A stretch of 64,000 bases of DNA, from the NCBI GenBank assembly GCA_963169855.1, contig CAUJCN010000002.1:744001-808000 (forward strand), in the 5' to 3' direction. Shown in pieces: positions 39,203-47,889 of the stretch (positions are counted from its first letter, which is position 1; each line of letters starts with the position of its first letter). A program made the position numbers and the translations under genes. Origin of the DNA: Patescibacteria group bacterium (GTDB lineage Bacteria > Patescibacteria > Dojkabacteria > J137). The notes under the pieces were generated by a model. That model worked only from the letters and a program-made list of their open reading frames with translations. It was not told where the DNA came from and ran no database searches.

Positions 39203-41818
39203 TTAAACTATAGCTACAGCAGCAACCTTATCTCCATCCTTAACTCTGATTAAAATAACTCCAGTGGTTTGTCTATTTCTTAATGGTAAGTTGTTCGTAG
39301 GAATCTTAATTCCTTGACCCTTTGTACTTAAGATTAACAGTTCTCTTTGAGGGTGGTCTAGGATTCTGGCTACAACTAGTTTTCCAGTTTTGCTGTTCAC
39401 CTTAGCTGCGAAAATACCAGAACCTCCTCTATTCTGCACTGTAAATTGTTTTAGCTCGGTCATCTTACCGAAACCATTTTCCGATACAGTAAGCATAAAT
39501 ACTTCTTCGTTTCTAACAATATCCATAGAGATTACTTCATCATCTTCTTTTAGCCTAATTCCCCTTACTCCTTGGGATGATCGGCCTGTTTCTCTAACAT
39601 CTTCTTCTTTGAAGTGAATAGATTTTGCTTCTTTAGAAACTAGAATTACAGTATCTTCCCCAGTTGTTGGTTTTACCCAAATTAATTCATCGTTATCTGT
39701 TAATGAGATAGCTATCAATCCGTTAGATCTGATATTTTCGTATTCAGTAAGAGCTGTCTTTTTAATAGTTCCTTTCTTTGTAGCCATTAAAAGGAATTTA
39801 TAGTCTTTTCCAAAGTTTTCTTTCTTAGCTTCACCTTCTTGAATTTCTTCTTCATCTAGAATATGACCTCCAGCGCTTCTTGTTAGAACGCTTGTTACGA
39901 GTTCGTTATTAGAGATGTTGATTAAATTAACAACAGGTAATCCCTTAGCTGTACGCTGATATTCTGGAACTTCGTGTACTTTTAACGCATAAACTTTCCC
40001 CAAATTTGTGAAGAACAAGATTTCGTCATGAGTCTTGCAGTTGAATACGTGTCTGATGGAATCATCTTCCTTAGTAGTAACGGCAATCTTTCCTGTTCCA
40101 CCTCTATGTTGAACTGTATATGAGTCACCTTTGATTCTTTTTATGTATCCTTGAGTGCTGATCATTACGAATGCATCTTCGTTAGGAACTAAGTCCTCTT
40201 CGCTGAATTCATCTACGTCTCCTTTGAATACTTTTGTTCTTCTTTCATCACCGAATTTATCGCTAATTTCACCAAGTCCTGTCTTAATAATTGTTAAGAT
40301 AGCTTCAGGGGAACCTAAGATTTCGATAATTTCTTTTACTTTCTTCTTAATTTCTTTATATTCATTTTCGATCTTTTCTCTTTCAAGAGCAGCAAGTTTT
40401 CTTAACTGCATATCTAGGATAGCCTGAGCTTGAATTTCTGAAAGCTTAAACTTCTTCATTAAAGCTTCTTTAGCAACTTCTGCATCTGCAGATTTTCTAA
40501 TTGTTGCAATAACTTCGTCTAGATTGTCTAATGCAATCATTAAGCCTTCTAAAATATGTTCTCTTTCTTTTGCTTTTCCTAATTCGTGTTCATGCTTTCT
40601 TATTACGATTTCTTGTCTGTGAGTAATGAATAATTCAAGATATTCTCTTAAAGCAATCAACTTGGGTTCTCCATTAACCAATGCAAGCATATTTGCGTTG
40701 AATGATTTTTGAAGTTCAGTGTATTTATAAAGCTGATTTTCTACAGTCTTAGGTTTTGCTTCTTTCTTGAGTTCGACAACGATTCTAATTCCTTCTCGGT
40801 TAGATTCGTCTCTTAAGTCAGAGATTCCTTCAATTTTTTTATCTTTATAAAGTTGAGCAATCTTAGTTAATAACATTGATTTGTTCACTTGATATGGAAG
40901 TTCAGTAATGATAATTCTGAACTTTCCTCCTTTCATTTCTTCGATCTCTGAAACGGCTCTCATTACAATTCCGCCTCTACCAGTTTCGTAAACAGCTTGG
41001 ATATTCTTTTGGTTGAACATGTGTGCACCGGTAGGAAAATCTGGTCCTTTAATATCCTTCATTAATTCGCTAATAGCTATATCAGAAGAGAACTTATGGA
41101 ATCTTGCTTTAGGTAACTTTTCGATATCAGCAACATTAAGGATGTCTTTTGAATAATCAATTTTTAGCTTTTTTATTTCATCGAAACTCCATAGGTTTCC
41201 ATTGTCGATAGTTCGGATAGTAGCATTAATTACCTCTTTCAAGTTGTGTGGAGGGATCTTAGTAGCCATACCAACAGCAATACCCTCTCCTCCATTTATC
41301 AGCAGATTAGGAATAGCTGTAGGAAGAATAACAGGTTCTGTTTCGTTTCCATCGTAGTTTGGAACGTAATTAACTGTGTTCTCTACTCCCTCAAGCATTT
41401 TTGCTCCAAGTTTGGAAAGTCTAGCTTCGATGTATCTGGCAGCAGCTGCAGGGTCTCCGTCTATAGATCCGTAGTTTCCTTGTCCTTCAACAAGAACGTA
41501 TCTCATATTGAATTCCTGAGCCATTCTTACTAACGCATCGTTGATAGATGCATCTCCGTGAGGGTGGTATTTACCCATGGTATCTCCAGAAATTCTAGCT
41601 ACTTTTTTGTATGCAGAACCTGGCATAACACCCATCTTATACATTGAGTAAAGGATTCTTCTGTGTACAGGTTTTAGACCATCCCTAACATCAGGTAACG
41701 CTCTAGCCACAATAACGCTCATGGCGTAACTGATGTAGCTTTGTTTAAGCTCTGTTACGATATCCTGATCGATAATATTTGGATTTGATTCTTTGATTTC
41801 TATTTCTTCGTTTTCCAT
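39203..41818 (-). CDS. gyrA: DNA gyrase subunit A
   Basis: This 871-residue protein carries the winged-helix breakage domain (SYAMSVIVARALPDVRDGLK, VARISGDTMGKYHPHGDASI). The catalytic Tyr is residue 129 in AAAARYIEARLSKLG. The tower and coiled-coil follow (to about 500), and then a six-bladed C-terminal DNA-wrapping domain. A GyrA box is visible as QHRGGTGK (near 560) with a related QNRGGSGIF later, which supports gyrase rather than topoisomerase IV. It follows gyrB by 11 nt. Confidence 0.96.
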   Translation of the reverse strand: MENEEIEIKESNPNIIDQDIVTELKQSYISYAMSVIVARALPDVRDGLKPVHRRILYSMYKMGVMPGSAYKKVARISGDTMGKYHPHGDASINDALVRMAQEFNMRYVLVEGQGNYGSIDGDPAAAARYIEARLSKLGAKMLEGVENTVNYVPNYDGNETEPVILPTAIPNLLINGGEGIAVGMATKIPPHNLKEVINATIRTIDNGNLWSFDEIKKLKIDYSKDILNVADIEKLPKARFHKFSSDIAISELMKDIKGPDFPTGAHMFNQKNIQAVYETGRGGIVMRAVSEIEEMKGGKFRIIITELPYQVNKSMLLTKIAQLYKDKKIEGISDLRDESNREGIRIVVELKKEAKPKTVENQLYKYTELQKSFNANMLALVNGEPKLIALREYLELFITHRQEIVIRKHEHELGKAKEREHILEGLMIALDNLDEVIATIRKSADAEVAKEALMKKFKLSEIQAQAILDMQLRKLAALEREKIENEYKEIKKKVKEIIEILGSPEAILTIIKTGLGEISDKFGDERRTKVFKGDVDEFSEEDLVPNEDAFVMISTQGYIKRIKGDSYTVQHRGGTGKIAVTTKEDDSIRHVFNCKTHDEILFFTNLGKVYALKVHEVPEYQRTAKGLPVVNLINISNNELVTSVLTRSAGGHILDEEEIQEGEAKKENFGKDYKFLLMATKKGTIKKTALTEYENIRSNGLIAISLTDNDELIWVKPTTGEDTVILVSKEAKSIHFKEEDVRETGRSSQGVRGIRLKEDDEVISMDIVRNEEVFMLTVSENGFGKMTELKQFTVQNRGGSGIFAAKVNSKTGKLVVARILDHPQRELLILSTKGQGIKIPTNNLPLRNRQTTGVILIRVKDGDKVAAVAIV

Positions 41819-41829
41819 AGTTAATATTC

Positions 41830-43743
41830 TTATAGGTCGATATCTGCGTAAATACTATTAGTTTCGATAAACTTCTTTCTAGGAGCAACTTCTTCTCCCA
41901 TCAACACATCGAACATTTTGTTTGCTTCCTCGGCATCCCCAACAGTAACTCGTTTTAGAATTCTAGTTTTAGGATTCATTGTTGTTTCCCATAATTGTTC
42001 TGGATTCATTTCTCCCAAACCTTTAAATCGCTGAATATGAGGTGCCTTTGAAGATTTTCTAGATTTTAGAAGTTCTTCCTTAGCTGCATCATCTTTTACC
42101 CATAAACTATCATTTGGACCGAAAATAACCTTATACAAAGGAGGTTGAGACATGTAAACGTGACCTCTTTCCAAAATTTCTTTAAAGAATCGATAGAACA
42201 AAGTTAATAGCAATGTATTAATGTGGTTTCCATCTACATCGGCATCGGCCATCAATACGATTGTGTGGTATCTTAACTTAGACATATCTAAGCTTTCACC
42301 AATTCCTACTCCTAATGCTCTAATTAAGTCACTAATTTCGTTATTAGCTAATACTTTATCAAGTCTATACTTCTCTACATTTAGTGGTTTTCCTCTTAGA
42401 GGGAAGATAGCTTGAATATGTCTATCTCTACCCTGCTTCGCAGATCCACCAGCAGAGTCTCCTTCTACGATCATTAATTCTGATTCTGAAGGAATTCTAC
42501 TTGAACAGTCAGCTAATTTGCCAGGAAGTCCTCCTCCTTCGAATACTCCCTTTCTAACAACTGCTTCTCTAGCGGCCTTAGCAGCAGATCTGGCTTTGTT
42601 AGCTAAGATAACCTTGTTAAGTATATTTCTTGCTTCTGTAGGATTTTCCTTCATGAAGAGTTTTAAATCCTCCTCAACTATCTTTCTTACAGCCTGTGTT
42701 ACTTCAGTGTTATTTAATTTATTTTTGGTCTGACCTTCGAACTGCGGTTCAGCAAGCTTAACAGCGATTGCTGCAGTTAAACCTTCTCTAACATCATCTC
42801 CAGTTAGTTTAATTTCTTTGTCCTTTTCTGTTCCAAATTCCTCTAAATAAGAGTTAATACTCTTTGTTAAAGCCATTCTTAATCCAGAAATGTGTGTTCC
42901 TCCGTCTGGTGTATTAACATTGTTTGCGAAAGCGTATTCACTAGCTTGAATATCATCTGTATACTGAAGTGCTACTTCTACCTCGATATCATCTATAGAA
43001 TTCTTAGCGTGGAATATGTTTTTTTGAATAGCTTTTTGATCTTTGTTTAAATGTCTTACATAAGATTTTAATCCCCCTTCAAAATGGAACGCGAAGAAGT
43101 CCTCTTCCCCATTTCTTTTTTCAGTAATTTCGAATGTTATTCCTCCATTTAGGTAAGCATCTTGTCGTACTCTTTGAACTACAGTTTTATAATTGAATGT
43201 AGTGTTTTTGAAGATAGATGCATCGGGCTTGAATGTAACTTTTGTTCCTTTTAGGTTTGTTTTTCCGATTTCTTCGACAGGTTTATCAGGCACTCCAATT
43301 TTATAACTTTGGAAATAAGTTTTTCCGTTTTTATACACTTCAATTTGACACCATTCGCTTAGAGCGTTTACAACTGAAAGTCCCACTCCGTGAAGACCAG
43401 AACTTACTTTGTAAGTGTTTTTATCGAATTTTCCTCCTGCGTGAAGAACAGTAGCTGCTAATTCTAAAGCACTAACTTTTTCTACAGGGTGAATATCTAC
43501 AGGAATACCTCTACCGTTATCTTGAATGGTTACGGATCCATCTTCGTTTAAAGTTAAAGAAATTGTATTGGCATGACCAGCAAGAGCTTCGTCGATACCA
43601 TTGTGTAAAATTTCCCAGATTAAGTGATGTAGACCAGCATCATCTGTTCCTCCGATATACATGGCTGGTCTCTTTCGAACCGCTTCTAACCCTTTTAGGA
43701 CTGTGATATTGGAAGCATTGTAGTCTATGTTATTATTTTCCAT
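41830..43743 (-). CDS. gyrB: DNA gyrase subunit B
   Basis: This 637-residue ATPase subunit contains the GHKL motifs LHHLIWEILHNGIDEALAGH, IQDNGRGIPVDIHP and GLHGVGLSVVNALSEW. The Toprim motifs are LMIVEGDSAGGSAKQGRDRH and VLMADADVDGNHINTLLLTL. The start is set at the ATG at 43743 (MENNNIDYNASN). A TAAAAT box lies seven bases upstream of it and overlaps the alternative ATG at 43752. It forms an operon with gyrA and supplies ATP-driven negative supercoiling. Confidence 0.96.
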   Translation of the reverse strand: MENNNIDYNASNITVLKGLEAVRKRPAMYIGGTDDAGLHHLIWEILHNGIDEALAGHANTISLTLNEDGSVTIQDNGRGIPVDIHPVEKVSALELAATVLHAGGKFDKNTYKVSSGLHGVGLSVVNALSEWCQIEVYKNGKTYFQSYKIGVPDKPVEEIGKTNLKGTKVTFKPDASIFKNTTFNYKTVVQRVRQDAYLNGGITFEITEKRNGEEDFFAFHFEGGLKSYVRHLNKDQKAIQKNIFHAKNSIDDIEVEVALQYTDDIQASEYAFANNVNTPDGGTHISGLRMALTKSINSYLEEFGTEKDKEIKLTGDDVREGLTAAIAVKLAEPQFEGQTKNKLNNTEVTQAVRKIVEEDLKLFMKENPTEARNILNKVILANKARSAAKAAREAVVRKGVFEGGGLPGKLADCSSRIPSESELMIVEGDSAGGSAKQGRDRHIQAIFPLRGKPLNVEKYRLDKVLANNEISDLIRALGVGIGESLDMSKLRYHTIVLMADADVDGNHINTLLLTLFYRFFKEILERGHVYMSQPPLYKVIFGPNDSLWVKDDAAKEELLKSRKSSKAPHIQRFKGLGEMNPEQLWETTMNPKTRILKRVTVGDAEEANKMFDVLMGEEVAPRKKFIETNSIYADIDL

Positions 43744-43750
43744 ACTGACC

Positions 43751-43756
43751 ATTTTA
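43751..43756 (-). promoter_or_regulatory. Probable leaderless -10 element of gyrB
   Basis: On the minus strand TAAAAT is followed by GGTCAGT and then ATG. The seven-base gap allows initiation on or next to the start codon. The element overlaps the alternative ATG three codons upstream. Confidence 0.4.
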
Positions 43757-43841
43757 ACCTAAAGATCCAGTTTTTTGAACAAATTAATTTACCGAAATGT
43801 AAAGTTTTGCAATGAATTCTATAGAAAGAATTTCTCCTAAC

Positions 43842-44429
43842 TCAGTTCTCATTAAAAATCTCTCTCAATTTAGATTCATCCATTATTACTTCGGCGACTT
43901 CCTGTGCAGCTTCCTCTGCATCTTCTTCTGCATTAATAGTTAAGATAGGCCGATCTGCTCTATTTGTTCTAAGGAGTACAGGCAAAGTTTTTCCAACAAA
44001 TGCTCGGAATACGTTTACTGGCTTTATTCCGTAAATCTTTACAATGTTTAAGAGGAAAATCTGCAAATCATAATCGCTGATATTGGCAATAAGTCTTGCT
44101 AGGTTTGATATTTGAAGTGCAAATTCTTTACTGTTGAGTATATTTTCCGCAACATTAAGATGTGAAAGTTCGCTTTTGAATTGCTCGAACAATGCGGTTT
44201 CTATATCGGCTTCAAGTTGCTCTGGGGGGAATATTTGAGACAGGATTGGTCTTGCTTCTAGATAGCTACTTCTAACTGGTCTGATAATTTCGAAAAATCT
44301 TAAAGCAAAGTTCTGCTCTGATTCTTCTGGAAGTCTTAGTACTTCCTCGAAAAAGTTTATAAATCTTTCCGCAGTATTTGTTTCTTCGAAATGTGGCATT
44401 CGAATTTGAAATTTCCCAGCATCTGTCAT
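43842..44429 (-). CDS. Protein of unknown function (helical, acidic tail)
   Basis: I do not recognise this 195-residue protein. It is predicted to be helical and soluble, with segments ERFINFFEEVLRLPEESEQN, NFALRFFEIIRPVRSSYLEA and NVFRAFVGKTLPVLLRTNRA. A strongly acidic stretch (AEEDAEEAAQEVAEVIMDES) lies near the C-terminus. It sits upstream of gyrB on the same strand, 98 nt away, and downstream of the GT-C-like membrane protein. A second unknown helical protein lies at 45718-46521. No SD or strong -10 precedes the ATG. Confidence 0.6.
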   Translation of the reverse strand: MTDAGKFQIRMPHFEETNTAERFINFFEEVLRLPEESEQNFALRFFEIIRPVRSSYLEARPILSQIFPPEQLEADIETALFEQFKSELSHLNVAENILNSKEFALQISNLARLIANISDYDLQIFLLNIVKIYGIKPVNVFRAFVGKTLPVLLRTNRADRPILTINAEEDAEEAAQEVAEVIMDESKLREIFNEN

Positions 44430-44507
44430 AGGTTTGTTTTGTTACTGCCCGATGGTAACATAGAGGAAATAGGCTGAGAAGATTCCGCCAATTTTCGCTA
44501 ACATTTA

Positions 44508-45647
44508 CTAACTGTTGCTCTGTAAATAATACTCTGTTGGTGATTTCCACTGGACAGAAGATTCATTTAAATACTTTTGATGAAAGAATATTACTATCAA
44601 TGTAGATAAAATTAGTATGAAGGCGATAAACGCTTTTAATCTAATAGAGATTTTATTATTCAAAACGTATAAATAAGATATCAATAAGAAAGGAATTATA
44701 GGTATCAAAACCCTGCCGGCTACTATAAAATCTATTATTCTACCCTCAAAAAAATTGTAAGGATATAGAGAATACAGTATTAATATTAGAACACTTGGGG
44801 CAATCATTAGTAGCTTATTCTTATACTTAGAAATAAATAAGGCAATAAACATTAGTGGGTAGATGGCTGTCAGGAGAATTAAGTATTTAGGCATATTTAT
44901 ACCTAAGTTACCAAGACTAAAGACTTCCTCTCCACTTAAAGAGTATCCACTAGCAAAAAAAGATCCATATAAAAGTTTGTTTAAAATCATAATTAAGATT
45001 CCAAAAGGAAGCGCACCAAGAGCGATACTGAATGCTTTTTTGAACTTGTGTTCCTTTAATGTATAGAGAAGTAGGAAGGATGCAAATATGATTAGATTTG
45101 TATATCTTACTAAGGTCGCAATTCCAATAACCCCTCCAGTAATGTAGTTTTTTACTCTTAGATTGTTCTTATTTTCTAGGAACGTATATAGGAATATGTT
45201 TATGAATAGTATAGAGAATATTTCAGAAAAAACAGTTCTAGAGAAGTAGATAAATGGTGGATAAAAGATGTAAAAAACAATAAAAAATTTCTCTACTTTA
45301 AGCTCTAGTAGTATCTTGTAGAAGAAAAAGGCACTTAATATAAACGCAGTGAATACAATAACAAAAACGTAATTCTCTCCTACAAATACTACAGGGAAAA
45401 TGATAAGAGAAGCACCTAAATTGTATTTAGAAACACAGGTATGATTAGGAGCGAAATGTAATCCAGGGTAGTTATTAATATCATGACAATCGCTCTGAAC
45501 TTCGTTGGTCAAAAGTCTGTAGGAATTTGCCAGGTACTGATTCTCATCTATAGAAATATATTTAGATGGATAGAATATTAGGAATAAGATGCTTAAAAAG
45601 ATAATTGAAAGGATAAAGATCCGATGCCTTCTGAATAAGTTCGCCAT
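44508..45647 (-). CDS. Polytopic membrane protein of the GT-C glycosyltransferase type
   Basis: This 379-residue protein has about ten transmembrane helices. In the first extracytoplasmic loop it carries SIDENQYLANSYRLL, an acidic D-E motif at the position of the catalytic Asp in PMT/ArnT-like GT-C enzymes. A later GVIGIATLVRYTNLIIF has the G-x-x-x-x-x-R-x-T pattern common in that clan. Such enzymes use lipid-linked sugars to modify proteins or lipids outside the membrane, and an abundant Thr-rich surface protein (31.2-39 kb) would be a conceivable target. The donor and acceptor are unknown. Confidence 0.7.
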   Translation of the reverse strand: MANLFRRHRIFILSIIFLSILFLIFYPSKYISIDENQYLANSYRLLTNEVQSDCHDINNYPGLHFAPNHTCVSKYNLGASLIIFPVVFVGENYVFVIVFTAFILSAFFFYKILLELKVEKFFIVFYIFYPPFIYFSRTVFSEIFSILFINIFLYTFLENKNNLRVKNYITGGVIGIATLVRYTNLIIFASFLLLYTLKEHKFKKAFSIALGALPFGILIMILNKLLYGSFFASGYSLSGEEVFSLGNLGINMPKYLILLTAIYPLMFIALFISKYKNKLLMIAPSVLILILYSLYPYNFFEGRIIDFIVAGRVLIPIIPFLLISYLYVLNNKISIRLKAFIAFILILSTLIVIFFHQKYLNESSVQWKSPTEYYLQSNS

Positions 45648-45717
45648 TAAGTTATATGTGAGATTAGGAACAATAATAACTTAGTTATCCTAGAAGAATC
45701 AATGGAATTATTAATTC

Positions 45718-46521
45718 TTAGGCTTCTGCAAAAGCGTTTATATGTAGAAGTCCTTCATTTTGAAGGAATTGTAGAACTAAAACTAATTTCACCCAACCTA
45801 TGTTAGGTCTGTTAATTAATTTTAGAACGTTTAACTTCTTCTGATCAGACAACTGTATTAGTTCGTCCACAGAAGAGTTGAAAGCTCGGATAGCTTTTTT
45901 TAAGTCATTTTTAAAGCCTTCAGTTCTCAAAGTTGTGGAGCTGAGGTAGAGATCCAATAAAGTTTTGCCGCGATTAGCATAAGCTAAGTCTTTGTTAAGC
46001 TCTAGGCATAAAGACATTAGTTCTCTTTGTGATAATTCGGTTATATCTATCTTTGGAGTAACAGTTTCTTGAGTTTCGATTTCGTCAAAAGGCAGAGGTT
46101 CAGATTCTACTTCCTCTGATGGTTTGAAACGTACTCTTTTTATTTTTCTGTAAAGAGATGCAAGTGTTCCGATTTGTCTAAGCACATCTTCCTGGTCATT
46201 GCTTAAGATAAAGTTAACTACTCTACTTACAGCCATGTTTGCAAGATCGGGAGTTAGATTTTTTACTCCACAATTTCGTAGGAGTGCATAAATTTTATTC
46301 GCAACATATCTAAAATTTCCAGTATTCGAGTTTGAAATTGTAATTAATCCTTCTAGTATCTCAGAAGTCATCTGCTTAGTTCTTTTAGGTATGATTTCTA
46401 GCAAGAAGTATATTGATTCTGGGTTTGTTGGGTTTCTTTTCTCAACAATAGATATGTCTGGCGTCATTTCACCAGTTGATTGATCGAATTCTTCTGTCCT
46501 GTAATTTAATGGCATTACCAT
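45718..46521 (-). CDS. Protein of unknown function (leaderless)
   Basis: I do not recognise this 267-residue soluble, helical protein. An N-terminal part (FLLEIIPKRTKQMTSEILEG, LANMAVSRVVNFILSNDQED) is separated by an acidic linker (SEEVESEPLPFDEIETQETV) from a C-terminal part (ELNKDLAYANRGKTLLDLYL, PNIGWVKLVLVLQFLQNEGL). The ATG at 46521 is exactly six bases from a perfect TATAAT box. That supports it over the in-frame ATG two codons later. Confidence 0.65.
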   Translation of the reverse strand: MVMPLNYRTEEFDQSTGEMTPDISIVEKRNPTNPESIYFLLEIIPKRTKQMTSEILEGLITISNSNTGNFRYVANKIYALLRNCGVKNLTPDLANMAVSRVVNFILSNDQEDVLRQIGTLASLYRKIKRVRFKPSEEVESEPLPFDEIETQETVTPKIDITELSQRELMSLCLELNKDLAYANRGKTLLDLYLSSTTLRTEGFKNDLKKAIRAFNSSVDELIQLSDQKKLNVLKLINRPNIGWVKLVLVLQFLQNEGLLHINAFAEA

Positions 46522-46527
46522 AGCTAA

Positions 46528-46533
46528 ATTATA
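46528..46533 (-). promoter_or_regulatory. Leaderless -10 element of the gene at 46521
   Basis: On the minus strand GGTATAAT is followed by TTAGCT and then ATG. This is a perfect hexamer with a six-base gap. Confidence 0.6.
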
Positions 46534-46599
46534 CCATTAGAACGCTAAAGAAACCATCTACCAATGGTAGACGGGTTCTTCAATTCATTTAGAAATGCA

Positions 46600-47193
46600 T
46601 TAGTCTTCCTTTCTTTTCTTTTTGTTATTTTCCATCACTTCCTCTATCCTGTGCTTAATTCCCATTTCCAGTTCCCCTATAACAGGAATGCTATAAACAA
46701 CTATAGCTGTAATCAAAGTAGCCATAATGCTCACTAAAACGCCTTTGTTAGCTTCATTTATAGATTCAGCTGGAATATATGCAACGTTTCTGCCATTCTG
46801 CTCTACAACGTAGTAGTTATCTGCTCCATTTCTTCCCTCGGTATAAAACTGAACGTTCTGTTCAATAAAGGCAAATGAAGTACAAACGAAGATCACAACT
46901 AGAACAACAAGAGTTTCGATTACTAAAACAAATTCGTTATCCTCCATTTCTTCTCTCTTGCTTCTCCATTTAGCTAATCTATCTACATTTGTCTTTAGAG
47001 TCAAAATGATAGATCTGTAGATTAGAATGAATAAGATTGCATACATAGTCATTCTGAAGATGATTTTTACAACTTCGTCTGTAACTGCGTCGTTTCCTGC
47101 ATGTAAGTTAGGTACTGTAGCAAGCCAGTAAACAAGGAAACTGAAAAGGATTGTGCTTCCCCAAGTGTATAAAATGAAAGCTAATTTTCTCAT
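46600..47193 (-). CDS. Four-helix membrane protein of unknown function
   Basis: This 197-residue protein has four predicted transmembrane helices (LAFILYTWGSTILFSFLVYW, MTMYAILFILIYRSIILTL, FVLVIETLVVLVVIFVCTSF, VSIMATLITAIVVYSIPVIG). A basic cytoplasmic loop (VDRLAKWRSKREEME) and a Lys-rich end (NNKKKRKED) place both termini inside. An extracytoplasmic loop of about 40 residues lies between helices three and four (RNGADNYYVVEQNGRNVAYI). There is no known motif. It starts 9 nt after the holB-like gene and is probably in its operon. Confidence 0.7.
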   Translation of the reverse strand: MRKLAFILYTWGSTILFSFLVYWLATVPNLHAGNDAVTDEVVKIIFRMTMYAILFILIYRSIILTLKTNVDRLAKWRSKREEMEDNEFVLVIETLVVLVVIFVCTSFAFIEQNVQFYTEGRNGADNYYVVEQNGRNVAYIPAESINEANKGVLVSIMATLITAIVVYSIPVIGELEMGIKHRIEEVMENNKKKRKED

Positions 47194-47202
47194 TTGTTTT
47201 TG

Positions 47203-47844
47203 TTAAGAAATATCTCTAAGTATAATGTTGATTTTATTCAATCCAGCTTTGATATTGGAGGATCTCTTCACTCCTTTCAAAACTTTAATGATCTCTTCCA
47301 TTTTAGCTAGTTCAACTTTTTTGTTGACCGATTCTCTAAGCAAATTCTCTAAAAACACTATAGAATCAGGCCTTGAGTTAGCTAAATTGTCTATTAATTC
47401 TATTCTATCAGCAAAATCTAGAGAATAAAAGGAGGTATATTCTTTTTTTGCTGATCTTTCATCAGTGGAAATCAGTAAAACTCTGGAAAGAATCGTAGCT
47501 AGTAATGACTCTGGGTTGCTTGTTAACATTACAATAACTAAATTATCGTAAGGCTCTTCCAGGGTTTTGAGCATAAAATTTTGAGCATCGATAGTCATTT
47601 TCTCAGCAGCTTTGATCAGCAAAAGCTTTGCTCCTGTTGTTTTCAGAGATATTTCTCCCATGATCTCTCTAATATCTTCGATTCCGATAGAGTTCTCTAC
47701 TCCTGTTTCCGAAATTGGACTTATGAGGATTTCTTTCTCTATTTCTGTTATCTTGTAATTTAGCTTATTTTGAAGGCTAGATACTATAGAGTCTCGTGAA
47801 ATATCGAATGATTCGGTGTGTAATACTACTGCTTGAAAATACAT
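47203..47844 (-). CDS. holB: DNA polymerase III delta'-like protein without a P-loop
   Basis: This 213-residue protein is read from the ATG at 47844. It resembles the ATPase-domain part of delta'. GIEDIREIMGEISLKTTGAK matches the usual I-x-x-I-R-x-L segment; LLLIKAAEKMTIDAQNFMLK, TLEEPYDNLVIVMLTSNPES and LLATILSRVLLIS match Walker B, sensor 1 and the S-R-C/x Arg-finger region. The Walker A region and zinc module are missing, as the N-terminus is very short. Delta' is catalytically inert in E. coli too, so a reduced form is credible. An in-frame TTG at 47883 is possible. It is divergent from pilB. Confidence 0.75.
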   Translation of the reverse strand: MYFQAVVLHTESFDISRDSIVSSLQNKLNYKITEIEKEILISPISETGVENSIGIEDIREIMGEISLKTTGAKLLLIKAAEKMTIDAQNFMLKTLEEPYDNLVIVMLTSNPESLLATILSRVLLISTDERSAKKEYTSFYSLDFADRIELIDNLANSRPDSIVFLENLLRESVNKKVELAKMEEIIKVLKGVKRSSNIKAGLNKINIILRDIS

Positions 47845-47860
47845 AAATATAGCTAAATGT

Positions 47861-47868
47861 ACTATAAT
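47861..47868. promoter_or_regulatory. Overlapping divergent -10 elements (holB-like gene and pilB)
   Basis: The plus strand has TATAAT at 47863-47868 (21 nt before the pilB ATG). The minus strand has TATAGT at 47866-47861 (16 nt before the holB-like ATG). The same AT block can therefore act as a -10 in both directions, a geometry described for bidirectional bacterial promoters. Confidence 0.5.
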
Positions 47869-47889
47869 ATCTAAAGTAATCAAATTTTA

